Shown here piece by piece: positions 1 to 7,884 of a DNA stretch of 64,000 nucleotides. The notes below the pieces were generated by a model that searched no databases, was not told where the DNA came from, and saw nothing but the letters and a program-made list of their open reading frames with translations. Source of the DNA: Sphaerotilus sulfidivorans (lineage in GTDB: Bacteria > Pseudomonadota > Gammaproteobacteria > Burkholderiales > Burkholderiaceae_C); the NCBI RefSeq assembly GCF_013426975.1, contig NZ_JACCPY010000013.1, forward strand, positions 37,047-101,046. Direction: 5' to 3'. A program made the translations under genes and the position numbers. Each line of letters begins with the position of its first letter. The first letter of the stretch is position 1.

Positions 1-962
1 CCGGACACCACCGGCACCAGGGCCTGCCACAGCGGGTCGTGGTCGGCGCGTTCGCCAGCCTCTGCCCAGGATTGCCCGAATTCCAGCGGAAAGCATCGAT
101 GCTGCCGGGCTGCATCGGCCGAGAGATCCGGGATGAAGGTGCGAAGCTCCTGCAGCAGTCGCTCTCGGAAGAAGGCGGCGGTCAGCGCCGCTCCCTTGCC
201 TGCGGCCAGATGTCCGCGTGCCGCCTCGCGTACCGACTGGGCCGTGTAGGTGTAGGTCGTCACGATGCGGAAGCGCTCGGGCATGAGCTGCCAGTCCTCG
301 ATGTCCGGCAGGCACAGCCCCTGCGGACGAAGGAAGGAGAGGTCGTCGCCCCGTCCGACCAGAAGGATGAGATCGGCATGAGGCAGGTAGCGTCGCGCGG
401 TTGCGGTGACGTGCTCGGCCTCGACTTCGTCCCGTGGCTGGTCCCCCGGCAGGTCGAGCAGCCGGACCCGCGGGCCTTGGGCGACGCCGCTCTCGAAGCA
501 GTCCGACGGAATCGCCACGCTCACCGGGCGGTCGGCCTGAAGATCGCGACGGCCCATGCGCTCGCGCAGCGCGCCCAGAGCCTCGGTCATCGCCTGATCG
601 CTGTCGATCCGCTGTTCGCTGGCGGGGTGGTCGCGCTGCGGCACGCGCAGCCGCCAGCCGTGATCCGGCGAGCGCCGATACTCCATCGCGGTGGCGGTGG
701 CCGACTGGCCCTGGGCCCGGCCTCCGCGCAGCACTTGCGAGACCCGAGCCAGCGCCTCGCCCCGCACGCCCATCAGATCCAGCAGCAGCGTGGTCTTGCC
801 CACCTGCGTGCGGCCGAACACCGCCACGTAAGCCTCGCCTTGCTCGTCACCCCGGGACAGGCGGGTGCGCATGTCCTCGCTCAGGGTGTCGAGAAAGGCT
901 CGGTGCCCGCGCAGTGCCCAGTCGAGCCGTTGCCGGTGCAGCGCGTCCCAGTGCGCGCTCAT
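1..962 (-). CDS. P-loop GTPase-like protein, 3' part missing at window edge
   Basis: Reverse-strand reading from ATG at 962 stays open for 320 codons to the window edge, so the C-terminus is not seen. Near residues 49-57 there is a Walker A motif (GRTQVGKTT) and near 170-173 a DLPG motif that fits the G3/Walker B element of GTPases. A Ser/Thr-rich stretch around residue 88 could be the switch I region. No clear NKxD motif was found. The start codon overlaps the stop of the upstream GTPase-like gene as ATGA, which argues for translational coupling and a two-protein system. The family cannot be fixed: dynamin-like, LeoA-like or SrfC-like large P-loop proteins are all possible. The presence of a real gene is well supported; its function is not. 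Confidence 0.75.
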   Translation of the reverse strand, partial: MSAHWDALHRQRLDWALRGHRAFLDTLSEDMRTRLSRGDEQGEAYVAVFGRTQVGKTTLLLDLMGVRGEALARVSQVLRGGRAQGQSATATAMEYRRSPDHGWRLRVPQRDHPASEQRIDSDQAMTEALGALRERMGRRDLQADRPVSVAIPSDCFESGVAQGPRVRLLDLPGDQPRDEVEAEHVTATARRYLPHADLILLVGRGDDLSFLRPQGLCLPDIEDWQLMPERFRIVTTYTYTAQSVREAARGHLAAGKGAALTAAFFRERLLQELRTFIPDLSADAARQHRCFPLEFGQSWAEAGERADHDPLWQALVPVVS

Positions 963-3232
963 GCCCGGCGCGACCGGTCGGACGGCTGACCGAAGGGATC
1001 GAGATCTCGACCCGAGCGGCCCAGCGCATCGAGCAGGTCGCGCTGGAAGCGGCTGGTGTCCGCCAGCGCGCAGGCGAGCCGGTCATGCTCCATCAGCCGT
1101 TCGTCGAGGCGGTAGCGCCTGCGCAGGCTCTGCTGCAGATGACGCCGCAGCGCCTGCATCATCCGATCGAAGTGCAGCATGAAGTGCGTCAGATGGTGCT
1201 CCTGGACGTTGCGCAGCAGCGCATGGCTCACGTCCCGCATCGCCTGATCTCGGCGGCGCACCTCTGTCCGCGCCGAGTGGACCAGGAATCCGATGGCGAT
1301 CACGCCGGTGATGGCCGCGGCCATGCTGCCGGCCGACGCCGCGGAGGCGACAGGCGTGACGGTCGCGCTGGTGTCGGCGACTGTGCTGGCCAGTGTGCTG
1401 GCCGCGCTTCCCCCGCCATCGGCGAGCTGCGCGGCTTCACCCAGTCCCAGCAGGGACAGCAGAGATCCGACGGTGTCGATGTGTCCGTCTGCGGAGAAGT
1501 CGATGGCCAGCATGACGGCCAGGCCCTGCAGCAAGGGCACGGCAACCTCGGAGAACTGCTGGAGCTGGGCTTGCAGCGGTCCGCCTGCCGCCTGCTTGTC
1601 CATGTCCTCCAGCGGCGTCAGCGTTTCGGCGCTGACGCCCGCCAGCGCCGGAAGCGCGGCGGCAATCCGGGTGTATTCCAGGGCCATCGCCGGCAGCAGT
1701 CGCACGGTGCGCTCCAGCGCCTCGCTGCTGCGGTCGGGGGGCATCTGGCCGGGCGCGGCCAGCAGCGCCCGCAGGTTCTGCTGCGTCTGCGGATCGGTCA
1801 GCCGAGAGGGCACCGGCTGATTGTCGGCATCCAGATAGCCCAGGCGGTGCAGCGCGCTGGCGCTTTCCGGCAGGGCCACCGCCGGACGCGGGCCGGACAG
1901 CACGCGGGTGGTCAGGCCGCTCATGCGCTCGACATACTGCGGCAGCAGCTCGCCCGGACCCTGCCAGGCCTCGGTGATCGTCTCGCGGATCCGGATGTGG
2001 CTGTCACTCACCGTGTCGAAGACACCGACGATCTTGTTGAGTAGGCCTTCGTGGCGCTTCACCAGGATCGTCTCGAGCTGCCGGCGCGCGCGTTCGCCGT
2101 GCTGGTCGAGCATGTCCTCGACCGATTGCTGATAGAGCTCGCGCAGTTCGGCGGCCGCATCGTCGAACAGGCCCAGGCAGTCGGTCATCACCTGCGCCGC
2201 GCTGCCCCCTCCGTGGCCAGCCAGGCTCTGCTGGTGCAGTGCGGCACGGCTGTGAACCAGATTGATGGCGCGGCCGAGATCACGGTCGATCGTCTCTCTG
2301 AGCCGGGCCAGCTGCGTCCGGCGCTGTGCGCCACTTCCGGCCGAGGTGTCGCGCAGCATGGCACTGGCCACGGGCAGCCACTCATCCCGGTAGGTGGCAT
2401 CGTCCGCACCGACGCACAGCACCCGATCCATCGCGGCATCGACCGGCTCGTCGGGAAAGAAGACCTGTGCTGCGCTGCGGCGCAGCGCGGCACGACGTTC
2501 CGGATCGCGTGCCAGTCCCTCGGTCTTGCTGATCATCACCCAGGGCCTGCTGGCCTGCAGCTCCGGCGGCAGCAGGTCGCGCTGGATTTCCTGCTGCTGC
2601 TGATTGGCCAGACGGGTCTGGTCGGTCACCAGGATGCAGCCTGATGCACCGATCAGTGTCAATCGCATCGATTCCTGCCAGTCCCGGTTGTCGCGCTGGA
2701 CCGCCTCGTAGCCCGGCAGCAGGATCAGTGCCTGCCGGTCACTCTGAAAGTGGCGGCGAGGCACCTTCAGCACGGGCAGCATGACCTCGGGCATGTCGCC
2801 GCGCGCGGCTCTGCAGAACTGCTGCGCATCGGTGGCGGGCACGTCGCGCAGCACCATGTGGCTGCCATCGTCGCTCGGGCAGAGCTGGCGCAGCAGGCCA
2901 TGAGGGCGCGTGCAGCTGCTGTCCTCCTGGATCAGGATGGGCAGCTGCTCCCCCCGACCTTCATTGGGAGTCAGCCACTGGGCATCTTCCCCCCGCAGGT
3001 CATAGAGCGCGCGCACCAGCGTGGTCTTGCCTGCTCCCTGAGAGCCGCCTACAGCCAGAAGCCACTGGCTGCCGACCACTTCGGCAAGCATCAGCCGGCG
3101 CATGACGGGAAGGAGCGCCGCATCGATGCGGTCCCGGTCGTTCTGGAGAATGAATGCGGCAGCGCGCAGGTCGCGCAGCGCGCGATTCAGGGGTTCTAGC
3201 AGCAGTTCTGGGTTTTCCATCGGCAAGCACAT
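959..3232 (-). CDS. Large dynamin-like GTPase candidate with C-terminal hydrophobic segments
   Basis: The product is 757 aa. A Walker A motif (GGSQGAGKTT) lies at about residues 62-71, preceded by a helical leader, and a degenerate G4-like SKTE element follows the core domain. The middle is long and helical, with Gln/Arg/Glu-rich stretches. Two hydrophobic stretches occur near residues 563-577 and 636-653, followed by a basic Arg-rich tail of about 100 residues. A GTPase head, long helical stalk and late membrane-contact segment is the general plan of bacterial dynamin-like proteins; assignment to that family is inference. It overlaps the next P-loop gene by ATGA. An alternative start is the Met at residue 5; neither start has a good ribosome binding site. 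It lies downstream of a metal-resistance operon but is separated from it by a hairpin. Confidence 0.8.
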   Translation of the reverse strand: MCLPMENPELLLEPLNRALRDLRAAAFILQNDRDRIDAALLPVMRRLMLAEVVGSQWLLAVGGSQGAGKTTLVRALYDLRGEDAQWLTPNEGRGEQLPILIQEDSSCTRPHGLLRQLCPSDDGSHMVLRDVPATDAQQFCRAARGDMPEVMLPVLKVPRRHFQSDRQALILLPGYEAVQRDNRDWQESMRLTLIGASGCILVTDQTRLANQQQQEIQRDLLPPELQASRPWVMISKTEGLARDPERRAALRRSAAQVFFPDEPVDAAMDRVLCVGADDATYRDEWLPVASAMLRDTSAGSGAQRRTQLARLRETIDRDLGRAINLVHSRAALHQQSLAGHGGGSAAQVMTDCLGLFDDAAAELRELYQQSVEDMLDQHGERARRQLETILVKRHEGLLNKIVGVFDTVSDSHIRIRETITEAWQGPGELLPQYVERMSGLTTRVLSGPRPAVALPESASALHRLGYLDADNQPVPSRLTDPQTQQNLRALLAAPGQMPPDRSSEALERTVRLLPAMALEYTRIAAALPALAGVSAETLTPLEDMDKQAAGGPLQAQLQQFSEVAVPLLQGLAVMLAIDFSADGHIDTVGSLLSLLGLGEAAQLADGGGSAASTLASTVADTSATVTPVASAASAGSMAAAITGVIAIGFLVHSARTEVRRRDQAMRDVSHALLRNVQEHHLTHFMLHFDRMMQALRRHLQQSLRRRYRLDERLMEHDRLACALADTSRFQRDLLDALGRSGRDLDPFGQPSDRSRRA

Positions 3233-3272
3233 GACCGGAACAGGAGCGTGAGGATGTGCAAGCCTAAGGACA

Positions 3273-3297
3273 GCGCGCGACAGGGCGTGTCGCGCGC
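3273..3297 (-). terminator. Perfect 10-bp hairpin between cusF-like gene and GTPase pair
   Basis: GCGCGCGACA at 3273-3282 pairs perfectly with TGTCGCGCGC at 3288-3297 around a 5-nt loop. It lies about 45 nt past the stop of the CusF-like gene and about 40 nt before the GTPase start, so it probably ends or attenuates the metal-resistance transcript. No U-run follows on the minus strand. An ATTTT run follows on the plus strand, where no gene is seen, so it is not a textbook intrinsic terminator. Confidence 0.45.
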
Positions 3298-3340
3298 CGG
3301 ATTTTCTCGTGACTTAAATCACAGTGGTACCATTGGGTGC

Positions 3341-3655
3341 TCAGCGCACCGGCGCCAGCTTGGTCACTGTGTACTGCCCGCCCACCTTGTCCGCATCGAA
3401 TTTCACCTTGTCGCCGACCTTGACGGCGTCGAGCATCGCGGGATCCTGGGCGCGGAAGACCATCGTCATCGGGGGCATGTCAAGGTTCTTGATCTCGCCG
3501 TGCCGGAGCGTGATCTTCTGCTGGGCCTTGTCGATCTTCATGACCTCGGCGTCGGTGCTCTGGGCGTGTGCGGTCGGGCCCAGCAGCAGGGCGGCGGCCG
3601 TCAGGCCGAGAGCCGCCAGGCGGCGGGACAGGGGGATCGTCTGGATGTTCATCAA
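3341..3655 (-). CDS. CusF-like periplasmic copper-binding protein
   Basis: The product is 104 aa with an N-terminal signal peptide ending near AHA-QS (residue 31-32). The rest is a short beta-barrel-sized domain carrying His52 and the MPPMTMVF segment with Met60, Met63 and Met65. CusF proteins bind Cu(I)/Ag(I) in the periplasm with one His and two Met and cap the site with a Trp. Here the position of that Trp is occupied by Met. It is the last gene of a metal-resistance operon with a multicopper oxidase and a TolC-like lipoprotein, which supports a copper-chaperone role. The specific metal is inferred. Confidence 0.85.
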   Translation of the reverse strand: MMNIQTIPLSRRLAALGLTAAALLLGPTAHAQSTDAEVMKIDKAQQKITLRHGEIKNLDMPPMTMVFRAQDPAMLDAVKVGDKVKFDADKVGGQYTVTKLAPVR

Positions 3656-3688
3656 GGGCTCCTTCGAGACTTCGAGAGATTCAACGGT

Positions 3689-4201
3689 TCAGGGATAGGG
3701 CTGGTAGACACGCGTGCTGCCGTCCGCGGCGACCAGCAGCACCTCGTAGGGCTGGCGGCGGCCGCCGTATTCCGGGCCGTCCATGCCGGGCGAGCCGATC
3801 GGCATGCCCGGCACGGTCAGCCCGAGCGCCTTCGGGCGCTCGCGCAGCAGGCGGTGGATTTCGCGGGCCGGCACATGGCCCTCGATCACATAGCCGCCGA
3901 CCTGGGCGGTGTGACAGGAGCCGAGGCGGCGCGGCATGCCGAGCCGGTCGCGCGCCTGGAGATTGCCGGTGTCATGCACGCGGGTGCGCAGCCCGCTGGC
4001 CTCGACATGGCGGATCCAGTCGTTGCAGCAGCCGCAGTCCGGGTCTTTCCAGACCTCGAGCAGCGGCGGGGGCGCGGCCTCTCGGCTGCCTGCGTGCGCT
4101 GTGCCCGCCAGCAGGCTGACCAGCAGCGCCGAGCCGGCGCTCAGCAGGGTGCGGCGCGCAGGCAGCTGCTCGGGGCGGAGGGTGTTCTCTGGCATCGTCA
4201 T
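3689..4201 (-). CDS. DUF411 family metal-binding protein
   Basis: The product is about 170 aa from the ATG at 4201, which has AGGAG ten bases upstream; a second ATG at 4195 is possible. An Arg-Arg element followed by a hydrophobic stretch ending in AGTAHA looks like an export signal, possibly Tat. The DUF411 domain follows, with the KDPDCGCC cluster (CxCC) near its beginning, a later conserved Cys-His (SCHTA) and a Met/Pro/Gly-rich MPIGSPGM segment. DUF411 proteins are repeatedly found in copper and other metal-resistance operons, and the Cys, His and Met residues fit metal binding, but the biochemical role is not settled. It sits between the multicopper oxidase and the CusF-like gene. Confidence 0.85.
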   Translation of the reverse strand: MTMPENTLRPEQLPARRTLLSAGSALLVSLLAGTAHAGSREAAPPPLLEVWKDPDCGCCNDWIRHVEASGLRTRVHDTGNLQARDRLGMPRRLGSCHTAQVGGYVIEGHVPAREIHRLLRERPKALGLTVPGMPIGSPGMDGPEYGGRRQPYEVLLVAADGSTRVYQPYP

Positions 4202-4215
4202 GATCGGTGTGCTCC

Positions 4216-5586
4216 TCAGTGATGGCCGTGCCCGCTCGGCTTGCGGGCCTTCACCGCGGCCTCGCCCGAGGGGGTGGCGGCCCGCACCGGTTCGGCCAGC
4301 GGCGCGCCGGTCCACTCATGGGCGACGGTGCCCTTCGGGTGCGCGAACCCGCCGGGGTCGCGGTAGTCGCCCGGCTTCTGGTCGCGGCGGACCTTCAGGA
4401 TGCTGAACATGCCGCCCATCTCGACGCCGCCGAACGGCCCCTGGCCGGTCATCATCGGCGCGGTGTTGTCGGGCAGCGGCATCTCCATCTCGGCCATGTC
4501 GGCCATGCCGCGCTCGCCCATGGCCATGTAGCCGGGAATGAGCTTCGTGATCTTGCGGGCGACGTCGGTGTGGTCGACGCCGATCATCGTCGGCACGTCG
4601 TGGCCCATCGCGTTCATCGTGTGGTGGCTCTTGTGGCAGTGGAAGGCCCAGTCGCCTTCCTCGCTGGCGATGAACTCCACCTGGCGCATCTGGCCGACCG
4701 CGATGTCGGTCGTCACCTCCGGCCAGCGCGCCGACTTCGGCACCGGGCCGCCATCGGTGCCGGTGACCTCGAACTCGTGGCCGTGCAGGTGGATCGGGTG
4801 ATTGGTCATCGTCAGGTTGCCGACGCGGATGCGCACCCGGTCGTTCAGTCGCACGTTCAGCGTGTCGATGCCGGGAAAGATGCGGCTGTTCCAGGCCCAG
4901 AGGTTGAAGTCGAGCATGGTCATCACCTTGGGCGTCGCGCTGCCGGGCTCGATGTCGAAGGCGTTCAGCAGGAAGCAGAAGTCGCGGTCGACATCGGCGA
5001 TCAGCGGGTGCTTCGCCTTCGGGTGCGTGATCCACATCCCGTACATGCCCATCGCCATCTGCACCATCTCGTCGGCATGCGGGTGGTACATGAAGGTGCC
5101 GGGGCGGCGGGCCTCGAATTCGTAGACGAAGGTCTTGCCCGGCGGGATCGGGGGCTGGGTCAGGCCCGAGACGCCGTCCATGCCGTTGGGCAGGCGCTGG
5201 CCGTGCCAGTGCACCGCGTGGTGCTCGGGCAGGCGGTTGGTGACGAAGATGCGCACCCGGTCGCCCTCGACCACCTCGAGGGTCGGGCCGGGCGACTGGC
5301 CGTTGTAGCCCCAGAGGTTGGCGTTGAAGCCGGGCGTCATCTCGCGCACCACCGGCTCGGCGACCAGGTGGAACTCCTTGACGCCGTTGTTCATGCGCCA
5401 GGGCAGGCTCCAGCCGTTGAGCGTCACCACCGGGCGGTAGGGGCGGCCGGTGGCGGGCTGCAGCGGCGGCGCGGTGGCCGCCGAGGTCTGGATGACCGGT
5501 TCGGGCAGCGCGGCCATCGCCACGCGGCTGACCGAGGCGGCGGCGACCGCGGCCCCGGCAGAGAAGAGGGAACGTCGGGAAATCAT
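4216..5586 (-). CDS. Short multicopper oxidase (CopA-like)
   Basis: The product is 456 aa from ATG at 5586. The N-terminus carries a Tat-type SRRSLF element and a hydrophobic stretch, so a folded, copper-loaded export route is likely. The copper-ligand motifs are in order: HWHG at about 126-129, HPH at about 168-170, HPIHLHGH at about 263-270 and HCH plus HH at about 316-322. Multicopper oxidases of this type oxidise Cu(I) to Cu(II) in the periplasm. After the core there is a Met-rich stretch (about 345-380) and a His-rich GHGHH end, both plausible extra copper sites. It is shorter than the usual CopA of about 600 aa. The reading frame stays open far upstream through the TolC-like gene, but the Tat signal marks the real start. 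Confidence 0.9.
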   Translation of the reverse strand: MISRRSLFSAGAAVAAASVSRVAMAALPEPVIQTSAATAPPLQPATGRPYRPVVTLNGWSLPWRMNNGVKEFHLVAEPVVREMTPGFNANLWGYNGQSPGPTLEVVEGDRVRIFVTNRLPEHHAVHWHGQRLPNGMDGVSGLTQPPIPPGKTFVYEFEARRPGTFMYHPHADEMVQMAMGMYGMWITHPKAKHPLIADVDRDFCFLLNAFDIEPGSATPKVMTMLDFNLWAWNSRIFPGIDTLNVRLNDRVRIRVGNLTMTNHPIHLHGHEFEVTGTDGGPVPKSARWPEVTTDIAVGQMRQVEFIASEEGDWAFHCHKSHHTMNAMGHDVPTMIGVDHTDVARKITKLIPGYMAMGERGMADMAEMEMPLPDNTAPMMTGQGPFGGVEMGGMFSILKVRRDQKPGDYRDPGGFAHPKGTVAHEWTGAPLAEPVRAATPSGEAAVKARKPSGHGHH

Positions 5587-5618
5587 GGCGGAAGATCCGT
5601 GTGGGGTTCGCGGTGCGC

Positions 5619-7055
5619 TCAGTGGCCGCCGGCGTCGGCGGCGGCATTGGCGGCGGCGGCCGGGCCGCTGCCGGCATCGAGCCGGGGGCGGCCGAGCAGG
5701 GCCTGCTGCAGGTCGGCGTCGGCGCGCCAGAACTCGCGCCGGGCGTCGATCGCGGCGTTGACCGCGCCGATCTGCGCGCGTGCGTCGGCCAGCAGCTCGA
5801 ACACGCCGATCAGCATGCCGTTGTAGCGCAGCAGGTTTTCCTCGCTGATGCGCTGCTTCAGCGGCACGATCACCTGCTGCGCATGGCGTGCGATGTCCCA
5901 GGCGTGGCGCCAGTGGCGCCAGGCCTCGCGGGTTTCGGAGCGGGCATCGATGGCGATGGCGGCGGTGCGATGCAGGCTGGCGGTGTAGATCGCCTCGGCG
6001 CGTGCGACCCGGGCGTCGCCCCAGTCGAAGAGCGGCAGCTCCAGACCGACCTCCCAGGCGCGGCTGCGGTGGCCGTCGCTGGTCTTCGAGCGCGAGACGC
6101 CGATCTCGAAGGCGTCGACGAAGCGTGTGGTGCGGGTCAGGCCCAGGCTGCGCGCGGTCTGCGCGGTGGCGGTGCGCGCGGCCTGCACATCCAGGCGCTG
6201 CGCCAGCGCGCGGGCCTCGATGTCGGTCTGCACGAGCGGCTGCGCGGGCAGATCCGGCAGGCGCTCGGGCAGCGCGAGCCGCTCGGCCTGCTCGCCCCAC
6301 AGGCCGAGCGCGCGAACCAGGCGCTCGCGCGCGGCGTCGCGGCTGCGCTCGCCGCGCGCCAGGTTCAGCAGCGCGTCGGCCTCGAAGGACTGCTCGCGCG
6401 CCAGCGCCAGGCGGTTGAAGTTGCCCGCCTGCGCCATGCGCCGCGCCAGCTCGGCGCCGGCCTCGGCGGCCTGGTGGACCTGGCGCAGATAGGCCAGGCT
6501 TTCCTCGGCCGCCACCGCCTCGACCCAGGCGCGGCGCACCTCGGCGATGCGCTCGACGATGCCGATCGTCACCTGCGCCTGCTGCTGCGCGAGCTGCTGC
6601 GTGGCCATCGTGCGCGCCAGCGGCATCAGCAGCAGCCGGCCCAGGCCGAGGTGCAGGCCGATCTCGCGCTCGATCTCGTCGCCGCTGGTGGTGCGGCCGT
6701 AGCTCAGACCGGGATTGGGCAGACGGCTGACCTGCGCCAGTTCGGCCTGCGCGATGCCGAGCCCGGCCAGGTCGGCCTGCAGGCCGCGGTGGTTCAGCAG
6801 CGCCAGCTCGACCGCGCCGTCCTGCGACAGCGGCGCGGCCAGCAGCGCGTCGAGGCGTGCGCGTGCCTCGGCCGACGGGGCCTGCGCATCGGGCCAGCGC
6901 GCGATGTCGGCGCCAGTGGCCGCGCGCAGCTGCTCGCGCACCGGCGCGATCGCCGCGTCGGGCGAGGTCGTGGTGCAGCCGGCCAGCGCCGCGGCCGCCA
7001 GCAGGGCCAGCGTCAGCTTCAGCGCGGCCGGGGGTGTCCGGACAGCGCGGCTCAT
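5619..7055 (-). CDS. TolC-family outer-membrane efflux lipoprotein
   Basis: The product is 478 aa. A signal peptide ends in a lipobox (LAGC, Cys about residue 26), so the protein is probably lipid-anchored in the outer membrane. The rest is rich in Ala, Arg, Glu and Gln in long helical arrays, as in the alpha-barrel of TolC proteins, with an FDWGDARVARAEA-type segment typical of the family. It would form the outer-membrane duct of an efflux system. No inner-membrane pump or periplasmic adaptor is encoded in this operon within the window. Its start overlaps the stop of the upstream small exported protein by ATGA. Confidence 0.88.
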   Translation of the reverse strand: MSRAVRTPPAALKLTLALLAAAALAGCTTTSPDAAIAPVREQLRAATGADIARWPDAQAPSAEARARLDALLAAPLSQDGAVELALLNHRGLQADLAGLGIAQAELAQVSRLPNPGLSYGRTTSGDEIEREIGLHLGLGRLLLMPLARTMATQQLAQQQAQVTIGIVERIAEVRRAWVEAVAAEESLAYLRQVHQAAEAGAELARRMAQAGNFNRLALAREQSFEADALLNLARGERSRDAARERLVRALGLWGEQAERLALPERLPDLPAQPLVQTDIEARALAQRLDVQAARTATAQTARSLGLTRTTRFVDAFEIGVSRSKTSDGHRSRAWEVGLELPLFDWGDARVARAEAIYTASLHRTAAIAIDARSETREAWRHWRHAWDIARHAQQVIVPLKQRISEENLLRYNGMLIGVFELLADARAQIGAVNAAIDARREFWRADADLQQALLGRPRLDAGSGPAAAANAAADAGGH

Positions 7056-7333
7056 CGGGCACCTCCGGGGACGGAGGCCGCGGCCGCAGGCTCGGGCGCG
7101 TGGGCCTGCTTCAGATAGACGCGCCAGCCGCCGACGGCGTGCACCCGCGCGTTGGCGGCGCGCCAGTCACCGGGGGCGGTCTCGGGCGGGGCGGACGCGG
7201 CGCGTGCGGCCAGCGTCGAGCGGTGGGCGAGCGGGCGCACCGCGGCGCCGGGGTCGGCCGGATCGCCGGAGCGGGCGAGTGCCGGCCCGGCCGCACCGGC
7301 CAGGGCCAGCGCGGCGGCAAGAAAACGGAACAT
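7052..7333 (-). CDS. Small exported protein of the metal-resistance operon
   Basis: The product is 93 aa with a clear signal peptide (MFRFLAAALALAG...ALA). The mature part is about 70 residues, Ala/Pro-rich, with a central GGWRVYLKQAH segment and no Cys. I do not recognise a family. It is translationally coupled by ATGA to the TolC-like lipoprotein gene, so a periplasmic accessory role in metal efflux is inferred from context only. Confidence 0.65.
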   Translation of the reverse strand: MFRFLAAALALAGAAGPALARSGDPADPGAAVRPLAHRSTLAARAASAPPETAPGDWRAANARVHAVGGWRVYLKQAHAPEPAAAASVPGGAR

Positions 7334-7422
7334 GAATGAACCTCGTCAGACGGAAAGAGGCCGAACGGACCGGATCGCGCCAGCACCGGGGCGGGCGACG
7401 GATCGACGGACGACGGATCGGG

Positions 7423-7818
7423 TCAGGTCTGGCGACGAGGGGGGCGGAACAGCGCGTCCGGCGGGGCGTCGGCGGCGCCGGTGACCGGCACCAGGGCCGG
7501 CGTGGCCTGCGGCAGTCGCGGCAGGCTCAGGGAAGGCGGTGCCGGCAGTCCCAGGCTGGCATGGCAGGTCTCGCACAGCGAGCAGCCGGAGTGGGCCGGC
7601 GTGGCCTGCGGGTCGGCATCGGTCGGCGCGGCATGGCAAGGCGGCAGGGCCTCGGCTGTGGCGTGGGGCGTCATGTCCTGCGGCGACACGGCCATCATGA
7701 CCGCACCGGGCAGGGCGGTCATGGCCGCCATCTCGGCCAGCGCCCAGCCGCGCAGCGGCAGCAGCGCGATCACCAGCCAGAGCAGCCAGCGCAGGACAGG
7801 GCGGGCAGGACGGAACAT
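7423..7818 (-). CDS. DUF2946-like small membrane protein with Cys/His motif
   Basis: The product is 131 aa from ATG at 7818. It has an N-terminal hydrophobic helix (LRWLLWLVIALLPL), then a Met-rich region, then a Cys/His cluster made of CH, HSGCSLCETCH and neighbouring residues. This layout resembles the DUF2946 proteins found at the head of copper-response operons. The metal ligands are visible; the family assignment is by resemblance. It is the first gene of the minus-strand metal operon, with the operon promoter expected in the 66 bp shared with argB. A long overlapping frame running into argB on this strand is a shadow. Confidence 0.7.
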   Translation of the reverse strand: MFRPARPVLRWLLWLVIALLPLRGWALAEMAAMTALPGAVMMAVSPQDMTPHATAEALPPCHAAPTDADPQATPAHSGCSLCETCHASLGLPAPPSLSLPRLPQATPALVPVTGAADAPPDALFRPPRRQT

Positions 7819-7842
7819 GCCCGGCAGTATAGGCCGCGACCC

Positions 7843-7848
7843 TAGAAT
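7843..7848 (+). promoter_or_regulatory. Candidate -10 element for argB
   Basis: TAGAAT lies 37 bp before the argB start in the short divergent region. A convincing -35 is not visible at the right distance. The same 66 bp must also carry the promoter of the metal operon on the other strand. Confidence 0.35.
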
Positions 7849-7884
7849 CCGGTCTTTCCGATCCTTCGTCCCGGAGCTTCCCGC

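Noticed and set aside
39..989. Plus-strand frames at the left edge
   Set aside because: The minus-strand reading has Walker A and DLPG motifs and is coupled to the upstream gene; the plus frames have none.
4216..7062. A 948-codon frame joining the multicopper oxidase to an upstream Arg/Ala-rich extension
   Set aside because: The oxidase has its own Tat signal and start at 5586; the extension is a shadow of the TolC-like gene.
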